A stretch of 33,128 bases of DNA from Clostridium sp. N3C (GTDB lineage: Bacteria > Bacillota > Clostridia > Clostridiales > Clostridiaceae). Positions 8,182 through 15,625 of the stretch are shown here, piece by piece; position 1 is the first letter of the stretch; each line of letters begins with the position of its first letter. The notes under the pieces are model-generated. The model searched no databases, had not been told where the DNA came from, and saw nothing but the letters and a program-made list of their open reading frames with translations. Made by a program: the position numbers and the translations under genes. The stretch is from positions 1 to 33,128 of the forward strand of contig NZ_FMJL01000044.1 in NCBI RefSeq assembly GCF_900095445.1. Direction: 5' to 3'.

Positions 8182-8948
8182 ATTTTTTATCTCTTCTTGG
8201 CATTGAGTTCAAAAAAATTCGACGTTCGAAAATCCTTTTTATTTTGAACATTGCCACCATTATTCTTTGGTTGCCTTCTGTTTTTAATGCTGATCTTAAT
8301 TTTCAAATGCAAGCAGAGGGCATTTCACCAGAAAGCAACTTTTTAATACAAGGGCTAATGGGAATGGCCTGGTTTATGTTTCCTGCTAGTATGGTTGTGT
8401 GTACCGTATTGCTGAATATGAGGGAAAGAAGCAATAAAGGCATACTAAAAATGCTGGCTCTTCCCATTAATACTGCAAAATTATGTTTGGCTAAATTTAT
8501 TGTTCTGCTTTCACTAGGGGCCTTTCAAATACTGATGACAATTACTATGTATTTCATAAGTGCAGTTGTAGTATCACAAACACAAAATTATAATTTCATT
8601 TTACAGCCCTTCTTTGTTTTCAAAGAGGCAGCATTAATATTTGCTTCGGCAATTCCTATGCTTGCATTGTTCTGGCTTTTATCAGTATGTTTTCAGACCC
8701 CCATTTTTTCTATTGGCATTGGTCTTGCTTCCATAGTTCCATCGGTTTTAATGATAAACACCAAGCTCTGGTTTGCATATCCAATGGCCTACTCCTTCTT
8801 TGTGATAACAGCTGAATACGGAAGATTAGCTTCTAACCTTACAACAGCACAGGTTGAACTATTTCCATGGATACCCGTTGCTATCGGTATTACTTTACTT
8901 TGTTTATTCATTTCCTGCCTTCGCTTTGGGAAATTTGAAAGGAGATAA
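8178..8948 (+). CDS. ABC permease, LanG/MutG-like subunit
   Basis: Second membrane subunit, 256 aa, with about six helices. The N terminus (LLGIEFKKIRRSKIL) mirrors that of its partner, as expected for paralogous halves of one exporter. An outward loop around residues 35-60 precedes a helix beginning GLMGMAWFMFP. The start overlaps the upstream stop (ATGA), and the SD TTAGGAGG lies in the end of the previous gene. Together with the ATPase it forms the LanFEG/CprABC-type immunity pump. Function in self-protection is unlikely, as no lantibiotic structural gene is present. Resistance to foreign peptides is the better reading. Confidence 0.85.
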   Translation: MNFLSLLGIEFKKIRRSKILFILNIATIILWLPSVFNADLNFQMQAEGISPESNFLIQGLMGMAWFMFPASMVVCTVLLNMRERSNKGILKMLALPINTAKLCLAKFIVLLSLGAFQILMTITMYFISAVVVSQTQNYNFILQPFFVFKEAALIFASAIPMLALFWLLSVCFQTPIFSIGIGLASIVPSVLMINTKLWFAYPMAYSFFVITAEYGRLASNLTTAQVELFPWIPVAIGITLLCLFISCLRFGKFERR

Positions 8949-8953
8949 TAATA

Positions 8954-9238
8954 ATGAAAGACAAGATATTAACTAGTATCAGTACCATTATGCTTTTCCT
9001 ACCCTGGACTATTTTGCCCTTAAGGTCTTTTCAGTGGGCCTTGAAATCACCTGTTGCTGAAATAATGATTTCTTCTTATGCAGCTTTTATGATATTCAGC
9101 GGAGTATTTACAATCATTTCTTATGTTAAGACAAAGGTAAAAAATAATATAATGAAGATTTGCTTGATTGTGAACAGCCTTTATGCAGTATTTGGCCTTG
9201 TGGTATTTACAATGATGATTTTGCCCAAGATAATGTAA
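8954..9238 (+). CDS. Small three-helix membrane protein, last gene of the exporter operon
   Basis: A 94-aa protein with three hydrophobic segments (about 7-24, 36-58 and 67-90) and short charged loops (KTKVKNN). I do not recognise a family. It follows the LanG-like gene after only 5 bp, with its own AAAGGAG ribosome binding site, so it is co-transcribed with the exporter. It could be an accessory or regulatory membrane peptide of the transporter. No signal-peptide cleavage site or lipobox is evident, so it does not look like a LanI lipoprotein. Confidence 0.7.
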   Translation: MKDKILTSISTIMLFLPWTILPLRSFQWALKSPVAEIMISSYAAFMIFSGVFTIISYVKTKVKNNIMKICLIVNSLYAVFGLVVFTMMILPKIM

Positions 9239-9380
9239 GGATGTGCCTCCGAAATTCATGGACTTATCTAGGTATTATTGCATATCTATCAAAAAAGGTA
9301 AGAAATTAAACTGTCACCATTAAGGAGCTGGCTATATAAGTCTGCTTCTTTTTGCATCTAAGTAAATAAAAAATAATTTT

Positions 9381-9429
9381 TTTAAAAGGTATTGAAAATA
9401 ATTTTATAATTGATTAGCCTAATTTTAGG
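9381..9429 (+). promoter_or_regulatory. Possible promoter and palindrome upstream of the nitroreductase gene
   Basis: TTTAAA (9381-9386) and TATAAT (9405-9410) are 18 bp apart. A perfect palindrome, CCTAATTTTAGG (9418-9429), follows at about the expected start of transcription and could be an operator. A second TATAAT at 9436-9441 lies too close to the ATG to serve easily. Confidence 0.38.
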
Positions 9430-9455
9430 AGATTCTATAATGGAGGTGTTGCATA

Positions 9456-10217
9456 ATGGACTTTTATTCTCAAATATTTAAAAGAAAATCCTTTCATCTG
9501 TTCAAGGATACCGAAACATTATCAGAGCAAGATATTAGCAAGTTAAATGGATTTATAAAATCAGTGATTCCTATGGATTCATCAATTAAGACAGAGATTA
9601 CAATAGTGCCAGAATCCGAGACAAGCTGTAAGCGAGGTGCGGAATATTGTATTTTGTTTTACAGTGAGATAAGAGGAGAGTATCTCAGAAATATAGGCTA
9701 TATAGGACAGCAGATAGACTTATACCTTGCATCTCAAAACATTGGCGCCCTATGGTATGGCATTGGTAAACCAAAAGAAATGCAAATTAATGGGCTTGAT
9801 TATGTAATCATGATTGCCATAGCGAAAATGCCTGAAAATAAGTTCAGAAAGGATATGTTTAAATCCAAGAGAAAGCCCCTAGAGGAAATATGGGTAGGGG
9901 AAACCTTAGGAGTTGGGGAAATAGCTCGTTTTGCACCAAGTGCTTGCAACACACAGCCATGGATTACAGAAAACACTGGAGAAGAACTTATTATTTATAG
10001 ATATAAAAAACCTGGTAAACGAGGTATTATGCCTGCAGATAAGGTTAGCTATTACAACCGCATTGATGTGGGAATTTATCTATTTATGCTAGAAGTATGC
10101 TTATGCCATGAAGGTTATACATGGGAAAGAACCCTTTATGAAGACAAGGCAGATGATAGCATTGAAAAAGTTAAAATAGCAAGATACCAATATAAACGCT
10201 TTCCAGAATTTCAGTGA
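9456..10217 (+). CDS. Nitroreductase family protein (TM1586-like)
   Basis: A 253-aa flavoprotein-like oxidoreductase of the nitroreductase superfamily, resembling the 'putative TM nitroreductase' group in which two nitroreductase halves are fused. Family cues are the N-terminal RKSFHLF (R-K-S binds FMN phosphate in many members), the helix NIGYIGQQIDLYLASQNIG, the loop ARFAPSACNTQPW (typical S-x-x-N-x-Q-PW block) and the C-terminal RIDVGIYLFMLEV. It probably reduces a nitro or quinone compound with NAD(P)H. GGAGG at 9443-9447 supports the ATG at 9456. The gene is monocistronic: its stop codon lies inside the stem of a strong terminator. Confidence 0.82.
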   Translation: MDFYSQIFKRKSFHLFKDTETLSEQDISKLNGFIKSVIPMDSSIKTEITIVPESETSCKRGAEYCILFYSEIRGEYLRNIGYIGQQIDLYLASQNIGALWYGIGKPKEMQINGLDYVIMIAIAKMPENKFRKDMFKSKRKPLEEIWVGETLGVGEIARFAPSACNTQPWITENTGEELIIYRYKKPGKRGIMPADKVSYYNRIDVGIYLFMLEVCLCHEGYTWERTLYEDKADDSIEKVKIARYQYKRFPEFQ

Positions 10218-10242
10218 TAATCACTGATTTCTGGATTTTTTA
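10203..10242 (+). terminator. Strong terminator overlapping the nitroreductase stop codon
   Basis: CCAGAATTTCAGTGA (10203-10217) pairs with TCACTGATTTCTGG (10221-10234) and is followed by ATTTTTTAT. The TGA stop of the gene is the tip of the left arm. Confidence 0.9.
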
Positions 10243-10257
10243 TTTATATACAATAAA

Positions 10258-10300
10258 CAGCGTATAACAGTTGACAACAGATATATAGTGTTATATACTG
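10258..10300 (+). promoter_or_regulatory. Promoter and dyad operator of the GntR-ABC operon
   Basis: TTGACA (10271-10276) and TATACT (10294-10299) are separated by 17 bp, a near-consensus sigma-A promoter. CAGCGTATAACA (10258-10269) and TGTTATATACTG (10289-10300) are an imperfect inverted repeat that brackets the -35 and covers the -10, an ideal place for the encoded GntR-type repressor to act on its own operon. Confidence 0.7.
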
Positions 10301-10328
10301 TTTACTATAAAATAAAGGAGTAAAAAAT

Positions 10329-10706
10329 ATGCATATTATACTTAACAATTCATCCATGATACCAATTTATGAGCAATTAGTGGATCAGATAAAATCAGCA
10401 ATAATTCAATCTGCATTAAAAGAAGGTGAGCCCCTTCCCTCTGTTAGGAAGCTTGCAGGAGAGCTTCGTATAAGTGCTTTAACAGTGAAAAAGGCTTATG
10501 ACAAGTTAGAAGAAGAGGGATTTGTCACAACTGTTCATGGAAAAGGAACTTTTGTAACAGCTTCTGATAAGCAATTAGCAATGGAAGCAAGAAAAAGGGC
10601 CGTTGAAGAGGATTTTACACAGGCAATTCATAAGGCGAAAGCCGTTGGTTTGAGCAAAGATGAAATACTAGAAATAGTTAATATTATTTTGGAGGACGAA
10701 TTATGA
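10329..10706 (+). CDS. GntR family (YtrA subfamily) transcriptional regulator
   Basis: Short 125-aa regulator. An N-terminal winged helix-turn-helix occupies about residues 8-75 (PIYEQLVDQIKSAI..., PSVRKLAGELRISALTVKKAYDKLEEEGFV..., GKGTFV), followed by a small helical C-terminal domain. This truncated effector domain is the hallmark of the YtrA subfamily, whose members sit next to the ABC transporter they repress. The stop overlaps the start of the downstream ATPase gene (ATGA), so both are co-translated. The dyad over the promoter is its likely site. Related sequence around 12199-12226 may be a second target. Confidence 0.92.
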   Translation: MHIILNNSSMIPIYEQLVDQIKSAIIQSALKEGEPLPSVRKLAGELRISALTVKKAYDKLEEEGFVTTVHGKGTFVTASDKQLAMEARKRAVEEDFTQAIHKAKAVGLSKDEILEIVNIILEDEL

Positions 10707-11551
10707 TTGTTTTAAAAGATGCTGTAAAGTGTTATAAAGACTTTAATTTAAATATTTCAATGGAAATACCAAAGGGGAGAATATCTGGTCTTGTCGGAAA
10801 GAATGGAGCAGGTAAGAGCACCACAATAAAACTTATTTTAGGTTTGGTTAAGCCTAACAGTGGAAGTGTGACTGTTTTGGGTACAGAAAGTAGTAAGCTT
10901 ACTAGCAAAGAAAAGGAGCAAATAGGTGTTTCTCTATCTGATGCTAGTTTTAGTAGCCAGCTTACTCTATCAGATGTTGAAAAAATTCTTATAAAAATGT
11001 ATCCCAAATTTGATAAAGAATATTTTCAGAAATTAAGCCAAGGATTAAATCTTCCAAAAGATAAGATTATAAGGGAATTTTCAACTGGTATGAAAGCAAA
11101 ACTTAGGGTTTTAGTTGCAATTACCCATAAAGCAAAGTTGTTGATTTTAGATGAGCCTACAGCAGGCCTTGATGTAGAAGCTCGAAATGAAATACTTGAT
11201 ATACTAAGAAAGTATATGGAAGAGGATGAAGAACGCACAATTTTAATTACTTCCCATATATCCTCTGATTTAGAAGGACTTTGTGATGATATTTATTTAA
11301 TCCATGATGGAAAGATAATGCTCCATGAAGAAACAGATGTAATTTTAGATCGGTATGGTCTTTTAAAGGTGAATGAAGAACAGTATGCTAGCCTTGATAA
11401 GAACTATATTTTGAAAAGTCAAAAGGAACCTTATGGATATGCATGTTTTACAAATGAAAAGCAATATTATCAAGAGAATTATAAAGATATAATAATCGAA
11501 AAGGGCGGAATTGATGAGCTTATTCTTATGATGACAGGAGGATACAGATAA
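10703..11551 (+). CDS. ABC transporter ATPase (YtrB/PmtA-like)
   Basis: ATPase subunit of 282 aa with Walker A GKNGAGKST (32-40), signature STGMKAK (127-133), Walker B LLILDE (146-151), and an SH switch in LITSHISSDL. The STGMK signature and the ~60-residue C-terminal extension after the nucleotide-binding domain are typical of GntR-linked YtrB/BcrA-like ATPases. It pairs with the permease gene that starts on its last base. In related operons these transporters export peptides or respond to cell-envelope stress; the substrate here is unknown. Confidence 0.92.
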   Translation: MIVLKDAVKCYKDFNLNISMEIPKGRISGLVGKNGAGKSTTIKLILGLVKPNSGSVTVLGTESSKLTSKEKEQIGVSLSDASFSSQLTLSDVEKILIKMYPKFDKEYFQKLSQGLNLPKDKIIREFSTGMKAKLRVLVAITHKAKLLILDEPTAGLDVEARNEILDILRKYMEEDEERTILITSHISSDLEGLCDDIYLIHDGKIMLHEETDVILDRYGLLKVNEEQYASLDKNYILKSQKEPYGYACFTNEKQYYQENYKDIIIEKGGIDELILMMTGGYR

Positions 11552-12198
11552 TGGCGGGATTGTTAGAAAAAGATTTAAGATTACTTTTAAGTAGAAAGCA
11601 ATCAATTGTTATGTTTTTGCTTCTCGCTGTGGTATTAGGTTTTACACAGGCGGGAACTTTTATACTTGGATATTTGCCATTTTTAGGTGTGATTTTAACA
11701 ATCAGTACCATTTCCTATGATGAGGTAGATAATGGATACACATTTTTAATGACCTTACCAATTGACAGAAAAACCTATGTAAAGGAGAAGTTCTTATTTT
11801 GCATAAGTGGAGCTGTTAGTTCGTGGATTCTTGCTGTTGTTTTATATTTCCTTTCAGGATCTCTTCATGGAGATAAATTAGTAATGATAAATGAAATTCC
11901 AATGGTACTCACCTTTTTAGCAATTGTGATATTGCTTATGGCAATAATGATTCCCTTTCAAATAAAGTTTGGAGCAGAAAAAAGTAGGATTGTTATGCTT
12001 ATCATATTTGGTATTATAACAGTAGTTTCATTTGTTTTTGTAAAGATCATTGGGCAAGAAACGATGAATGAAATAATTGAAAAGATGGAACATATTAATG
12101 AAACATATATTATGATGTGTGGAATTTTCCTTGTGTTGTTATCTACGGTTGTATCCTATATGATAAGTTGCAAAGTAATGGAGAATAAAGAATTGTAG
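11551..12198 (+). CDS. ABC-2 type permease (ABC2_membrane_5-like)
   Basis: This 215-aa membrane protein has about six helices (roughly 17-34, 38-55, 79-103, 115-135, 148-168 and 187-207). The N-terminal LLEKDLRLLLSRK and the loop ISYDEVDNGYTFLMTLPIDRK with VKEKF are characteristic of small ABC-2 permeases paired with GntR/YtrB-type ATPases, where the LPxxRxxYVxxK loop contacts the ATPase. Only one permease gene is present, so the exporter is probably a homodimer in the membrane. The start codon overlaps the ATPase stop by one base. Confidence 0.88.
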   Translation: MAGLLEKDLRLLLSRKQSIVMFLLLAVVLGFTQAGTFILGYLPFLGVILTISTISYDEVDNGYTFLMTLPIDRKTYVKEKFLFCISGAVSSWILAVVLYFLSGSLHGDKLVMINEIPMVLTFLAIVILLMAIMIPFQIKFGAEKSRIVMLIIFGIITVVSFVFVKIIGQETMNEIIEKMEHINETYIMMCGIFLVLLSTVVSYMISCKVMENKEL

Positions 12199-12226
12199 TT
12201 TACACTATAAAATAAAATAGTATAAT
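12199..12226 (+). promoter_or_regulatory. Promoter for the FtsH-like ATPase gene
   Basis: TTTACA (12199-12204) and TATAAT (12221-12226) are separated by 16 bp. The stretch TTTACACTATAAAATAAA resembles TTTACTATAAAATAAA just downstream of the GntR-operon promoter, so the same regulator might bind both. Confidence 0.5.
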
Positions 12227-12297
12227 TAAGACGTTGAAGTTTAATTTATAAAAAAGCATGGGAGTATAGAAAACAAGAAAATTAGGAGTAGTAGTTT

Positions 12298-13467
12298 ATG
12301 AAGAAAATGGGATTTAGACACAGACTAATTATTTTATCATCCATTGCTATAGTAGCTATTGCAATAGCTGCCACCTTGTTTACTCAGAATAAGGGTATAT
12401 ATGTGAAATATAGGGAATTTAACGAGCTATTTACAGAGGGAAAAATATCAACTGTAACCATTAATACAGAGAATATTCAATTTGAGAAAGTAGGGTACAA
12501 TGGAAAGTATTATACGGACAATCCCAAAACAGATGATTTTAAAGAAAGACTGTTGCTTTCTGGAATTGAGGTGAAGGATAGCACAGAGGATGATGGATTT
12601 GTTGTGATTTTTGATATTCTCTTTGATATAGCCTTCATAGGATTTATTGTTATTGTGATTTATAAGTTTTTTGGAGATTACTTTAAATCTTTTAAGGTAA
12701 TAAGACATACTGGAGTAAGGTTTGATGACATTGCTGGTATGGATGACTTAAAAAAGGAAATGCTCCATGCTGTAGATATACTTAAAAATTCTGAAGAGTA
12801 CAGACGAAAGGGTATACGTCCCACAAAAGGTATTGTGCTAGAGGGGCCTCCTGGAAACGGAAAAACCTTGTTTGCAAAAGCTTTGGCCGAGGAAGCTGGC
12901 GTTAATTTTATAGCCACTAAGGGTGCGGATTTTCAAAGTGTGTTTATGTCAATAGGCCCAAGAAAGATTAAGCAATTGTTTAATAAAGCTCGTAGGCATA
13001 AGCCATGTATAGTATTTATTGATGAATTTGACGGTATTGGTGAACGAAGAAATTATGCAGGCTCAGGAATAGACAAGGAAAATAATCGTATGATTACAGC
13101 TATGTTAAATGAGATGGACGGATTCCAAAATGAAGAGGGAGTTTTAGTTATTGCAGCAACAAACTCTTATGATTCGTTGGATGGGGCCCTTGTTCGTCCT
13201 GGAAGGTTTGATTTGAAATACACCATTCCTAATCCTGATGAGGCTACAAGGATTAAGCTTATTAATTTATATACTAGAAAAAAACGGCTTTCAGCTGATA
13301 TACCAATAGAAAAGCTAGCTCGTAGCTTTAATGGATTGAGCTGTTCTGCTATTGAAACTATCTTAAATGAGGCCGCTGTAGTTATGATAGCGGATGGAAA
13401 GAGTGAAATTGATTTGAACAGCATTATAAAAGCTTGTAGAAAAATGGGCATTAAGATTATAAGTTGA
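12298..13467 (+). CDS. FtsH-like membrane AAA ATPase lacking the protease domain
   Basis: This 389-aa protein has the FtsH architecture up to the end of the AAA module, then stops. Visible are a first helix (about 9-27), a small extracytoplasmic domain, a second helix (about 103-124), the linker GVRFDDIAGMDDLK, Walker A GPPGNGKT (183-190), Walker B IVFIDE (238-243), the second region of homology ending LVRPGRFD (298-305, arginine fingers R300 and R303) and the lid helices with GLSCSAIE, where FtsH has GFSGADL. The M41 peptidase domain with its HExGH zinc motif is absent, and the stop is followed by a normal intergenic gap, so this is not an obvious truncation. The pore loop FVG of FtsH is FMS here (216-218). 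It can probably pull or remodel membrane proteins but not cleave them. Confidence 0.88.
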   Translation: MKKMGFRHRLIILSSIAIVAIAIAATLFTQNKGIYVKYREFNELFTEGKISTVTINTENIQFEKVGYNGKYYTDNPKTDDFKERLLLSGIEVKDSTEDDGFVVIFDILFDIAFIGFIVIVIYKFFGDYFKSFKVIRHTGVRFDDIAGMDDLKKEMLHAVDILKNSEEYRRKGIRPTKGIVLEGPPGNGKTLFAKALAEEAGVNFIATKGADFQSVFMSIGPRKIKQLFNKARRHKPCIVFIDEFDGIGERRNYAGSGIDKENNRMITAMLNEMDGFQNEEGVLVIAATNSYDSLDGALVRPGRFDLKYTIPNPDEATRIKLINLYTRKKRLSADIPIEKLARSFNGLSCSAIETILNEAAVVMIADGKSEIDLNSIIKACRKMGIKIIS

Positions 13468-13510
13468 TGTTTTATATGAATATAGCTTAAGAAAGGATAG
13501 GGGATTGTAA

Positions 13511-14338
13511 ATGAGTAAGAACAATAGTGTAGATTTGCTTTTTACTGCAGATGGAAATTATGCAGTTAGGATTCCGGTAGTTTTAAAGTCCTTATATGTG
13601 AATGATAAAAGTACTTCATACCATGTACATTTGATTTATGATTCACTGTCTGAGGAAGTTCTATGTAAGCTGGAGAATTTTTCTGCAAAATTAGGATATG
13701 ATTTTTCCTCCTACAGTATTAAGGAAAAATATTTTGGTAATGCACCAGTTAATAAGCACTATTCTCAGATGATGTACTACCGGCTTTTAGCAGCAGATAT
13801 TCTTCCCAAATCCATAGATAAGGTAATATATCTTGATCCAGATGTGCTTATTATAAATCCCCTTGAACCCTTGTGGCAGATGGATTTAGAAGACAAAATT
13901 TTTGCAGCAGCTTCTCACACAGAAGAGAAAAGAGTTTTGGATAATATAAATAAAATACGATTAGGTATATCCTCTGCCTATTTTAACACTGGTGTGATGT
14001 TAATGGATTTGAATAAATGTAGAGAGAAAGTCCGAATTGATGAAATAGTTGATTTCATTGAGAAAAATGAATACAGACTCCTGCTTCCAGATCAAGACGT
14101 TTTTAACGCCTTGTATTCTAAATATGTGAAATCAATTCCTGATGAAATATGGAATTACGATGTTAGAAAGTATACCCAGTATTATATACAGTCCGCAGGT
14201 AAGATCGAGGGAAATTGGATTATACAGAACACAGTAGTCCTGCACTATTGTGGTAAGGATAAGCCATGGAATAAGCAATATAAGTACCGTTTTGGTGATT
14301 TATATAGGCATTATCAACACCTCTGTGAAAGAGACTAG
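13511..14338 (+). CDS. Glycosyltransferase family 8 protein
   Basis: Retaining glycosyltransferase of 275 aa with a GT-A fold. It begins LLFTADGNYAVRIPV (nucleotide-sugar binding), has the metal-binding DxD motif in VIYLDPDVLII (D109, D111), YFNTGVMLMDL, LPDQDVFN and the C-terminal HYCGKDKPW block (the family's H-x-x-G-x-x-KPW). These are the GT8 landmarks of LgtC-like galactosyl/glucosyltransferases. It has no membrane segment and probably adds a hexose to a surface polymer or glycolipid. It starts 43 bp after the AAA ATPase gene and could share its transcript. Confidence 0.9.
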   Translation: MSKNNSVDLLFTADGNYAVRIPVVLKSLYVNDKSTSYHVHLIYDSLSEEVLCKLENFSAKLGYDFSSYSIKEKYFGNAPVNKHYSQMMYYRLLAADILPKSIDKVIYLDPDVLIINPLEPLWQMDLEDKIFAAASHTEEKRVLDNINKIRLGISSAYFNTGVMLMDLNKCREKVRIDEIVDFIEKNEYRLLLPDQDVFNALYSKYVKSIPDEIWNYDVRKYTQYYIQSAGKIEGNWIIQNTVVLHYCGKDKPWNKQYKYRFGDLYRHYQHLCERD

Positions 14339-14449
14339 ATAAAGTAACTATGGAAGATATTTCAGTAGTCTTGCCATTGATAATTATAATGGATTGTGAT
14401 ACAACTATTTTATGTTTAAATGAATTTATAGTAGAAAAGAGGCAGTAAA

Positions 14450-15184
14450 ATGAATGACACAACACAAGGTGTACATAGAAAAAGCCTTGGACTTACTTTG
14501 AAGAACAACAGAGACTTAATATTGCACAGTTTAATGTGTAGCCTAGGTGGTTTCTTAGGTGGATATGCAGTACTTTGCAGAGGAAACTTGGCTTCTGCCC
14601 AAACCCTTAATATGATTGATATTGTACTTGATATGGTGGGTAGGAACAAATATGAGCTTTTTCTTAGGATTCTTGCGCTTTTTCTTTATATCATGGGAAT
14701 AGAGCTAGTTGAAATTTTATCAAAAAAGACCCAAATCAATTTGCAACGATATAGCATTTGCGTCGATATGGCTGGACTTCTAGTTCTGATTATGATACCT
14801 AAGGAAGCAAATGTACTAGTAGGAGTACTTCCTATATTTTTTATTCTTTCTACTCAGTGGAGTGTGTTTCATGGAGTAAGGGGCTATAACAGTGCCACCA
14901 TATTCTCTACAAATAACCTTCGACAGACAGTTCTTGCTATAAATGAGTATGCTTTTGGCAGGGACAGGAAAGAGCTAAAAAAAGCCTTGTATTATATAAA
15001 TACCTTATTCTGGTTTAACATAAATATAGCTTTTAGTTATTTTGCTGTTAAATATTTTGGCATTTATGCTTCTCTTTTTGGATTTATTTATACTGTTCCA
15101 GCCCTTGTAATTACATTTATGAAGGATGAAAAAGCAAAGGCAAATATATCTATTGAACCTTACAAAGAGAAAATTGTATGTTAG
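14450..15184 (+). CDS. DUF1275/YoaK-like integral membrane protein
   Basis: A 244-aa membrane protein with about six helices. The start (LMCSLGGFLGGYAVLCRGNLASAQTLN) and the central FHGVRGYNSATIFSTNNLRQ match the layout of YoaK/DUF1275 proteins: GFxDAxGFL...MTGN near the start and a V-T-x-T-G-N-L-R-like block about two thirds in. The key residues differ somewhat (ASAQTLN and STNNLRQ), so this is a divergent member. The function of the family is not established. It is preceded by a weak AAAGAGG site and followed by a strong terminator about 90 bp later. Confidence 0.7.
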   Translation: MNDTTQGVHRKSLGLTLKNNRDLILHSLMCSLGGFLGGYAVLCRGNLASAQTLNMIDIVLDMVGRNKYELFLRILALFLYIMGIELVEILSKKTQINLQRYSICVDMAGLLVLIMIPKEANVLVGVLPIFFILSTQWSVFHGVRGYNSATIFSTNNLRQTVLAINEYAFGRDRKELKKALYYINTLFWFNINIAFSYFAVKYFGIYASLFGFIYTVPALVITFMKDEKAKANISIEPYKEKIVC

Positions 15185-15275
15185 CTTGTTTGTTGGACAA
15201 GGTGTCGTTTAACATTTAACAGGCTTTAGTTGCTGGATGGCGAAATCTTATATTTATTATATATTTGGTGTGGTA

Positions 15276-15314
15276 AAAAAGAAATCAGGAGGGACGGTTC
15301 TCTTGATTTTTTTA
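15276..15314. terminator. Terminator containing the GGGACGGTTCTC motif
   Basis: AATCAGGAG (15283-15291) pairs with CTCTTGATT (15300-15308), flanked by AAAAAA on the left and TTTTTT on the right, so it can work in both directions. The loop-proximal GGGACGGTTCTC is, as far as I recall, a recurrent motif in intergenic hairpins of several clostridial genomes. Confidence 0.8.
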
Positions 15315-15415
15315 TTTGAATTATGATTATATACCAATCTAAATAGTAAATTGGAAATTGAATATCTTCGTGTACGCAAATTCGTGATATTTTGATAAAA
15401 AATCGACATAAGTAA

Positions 15416-15444
15416 TTGATTTACAAGGATTTTTGTAATATAAT
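15416..15444 (+). promoter_or_regulatory. Promoter upstream of the diguanylate cyclase gene
   Basis: TTGATT (15416-15421) and TATAAT (15439-15444) with an exact 17-bp spacer make a good sigma-A promoter. The transcript would carry a leader of about 170 nt before the coding sequence. I see no c-di-GMP riboswitch in it. Confidence 0.65.
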
Positions 15445-15459
15445 ATAGACCAATATTTG

Positions 15460-15567
15460 GAGGAAATATAACACTATTATGGTAATGTTGAAAAAATCGG
15501 GGACAAATATACTGGTTATTTAGGTTGCTTTGTAAATCAGAAAGTATATGGCTATATAGAGTTATAA
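15460..15567 (+). other. Possible broken small reading frame in the leader
   Basis: TTGGAGG (15458-15464) is followed by an ATG at 15479 that gives only 14 codons (MVMLKKSGTN...). The +1-shifted frame is open to 15567 and reads protein-like (IGDKYTGYLGCFVNQ, then KVYGYIEL), but has no start of its own. One extra A in the run at 15491-15496 would join the two into a 29-residue peptide. It may be a small gene with a homopolymer lesion, or chance. Confidence 0.3.
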
Positions 15568-15625
15568 TCATTATATAATTGTTACATTTTTCAACAAAGC
15601 ATATTATATTTTTATGGTGATTAAT

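Noticed and set aside
6707..8948. Complete lantibiotic biosynthesis cluster
   Set aside because: Only immunity-type transporter genes and a two-component system are present; no LanA, LanB/C or LanM gene lies in the window, so this is a resistance module.
15451..15613. c-di-GMP riboswitch in the cyclase leader
   Set aside because: None of the conserved GEMM-I or c-di-GMP-II sequence blocks could be found.
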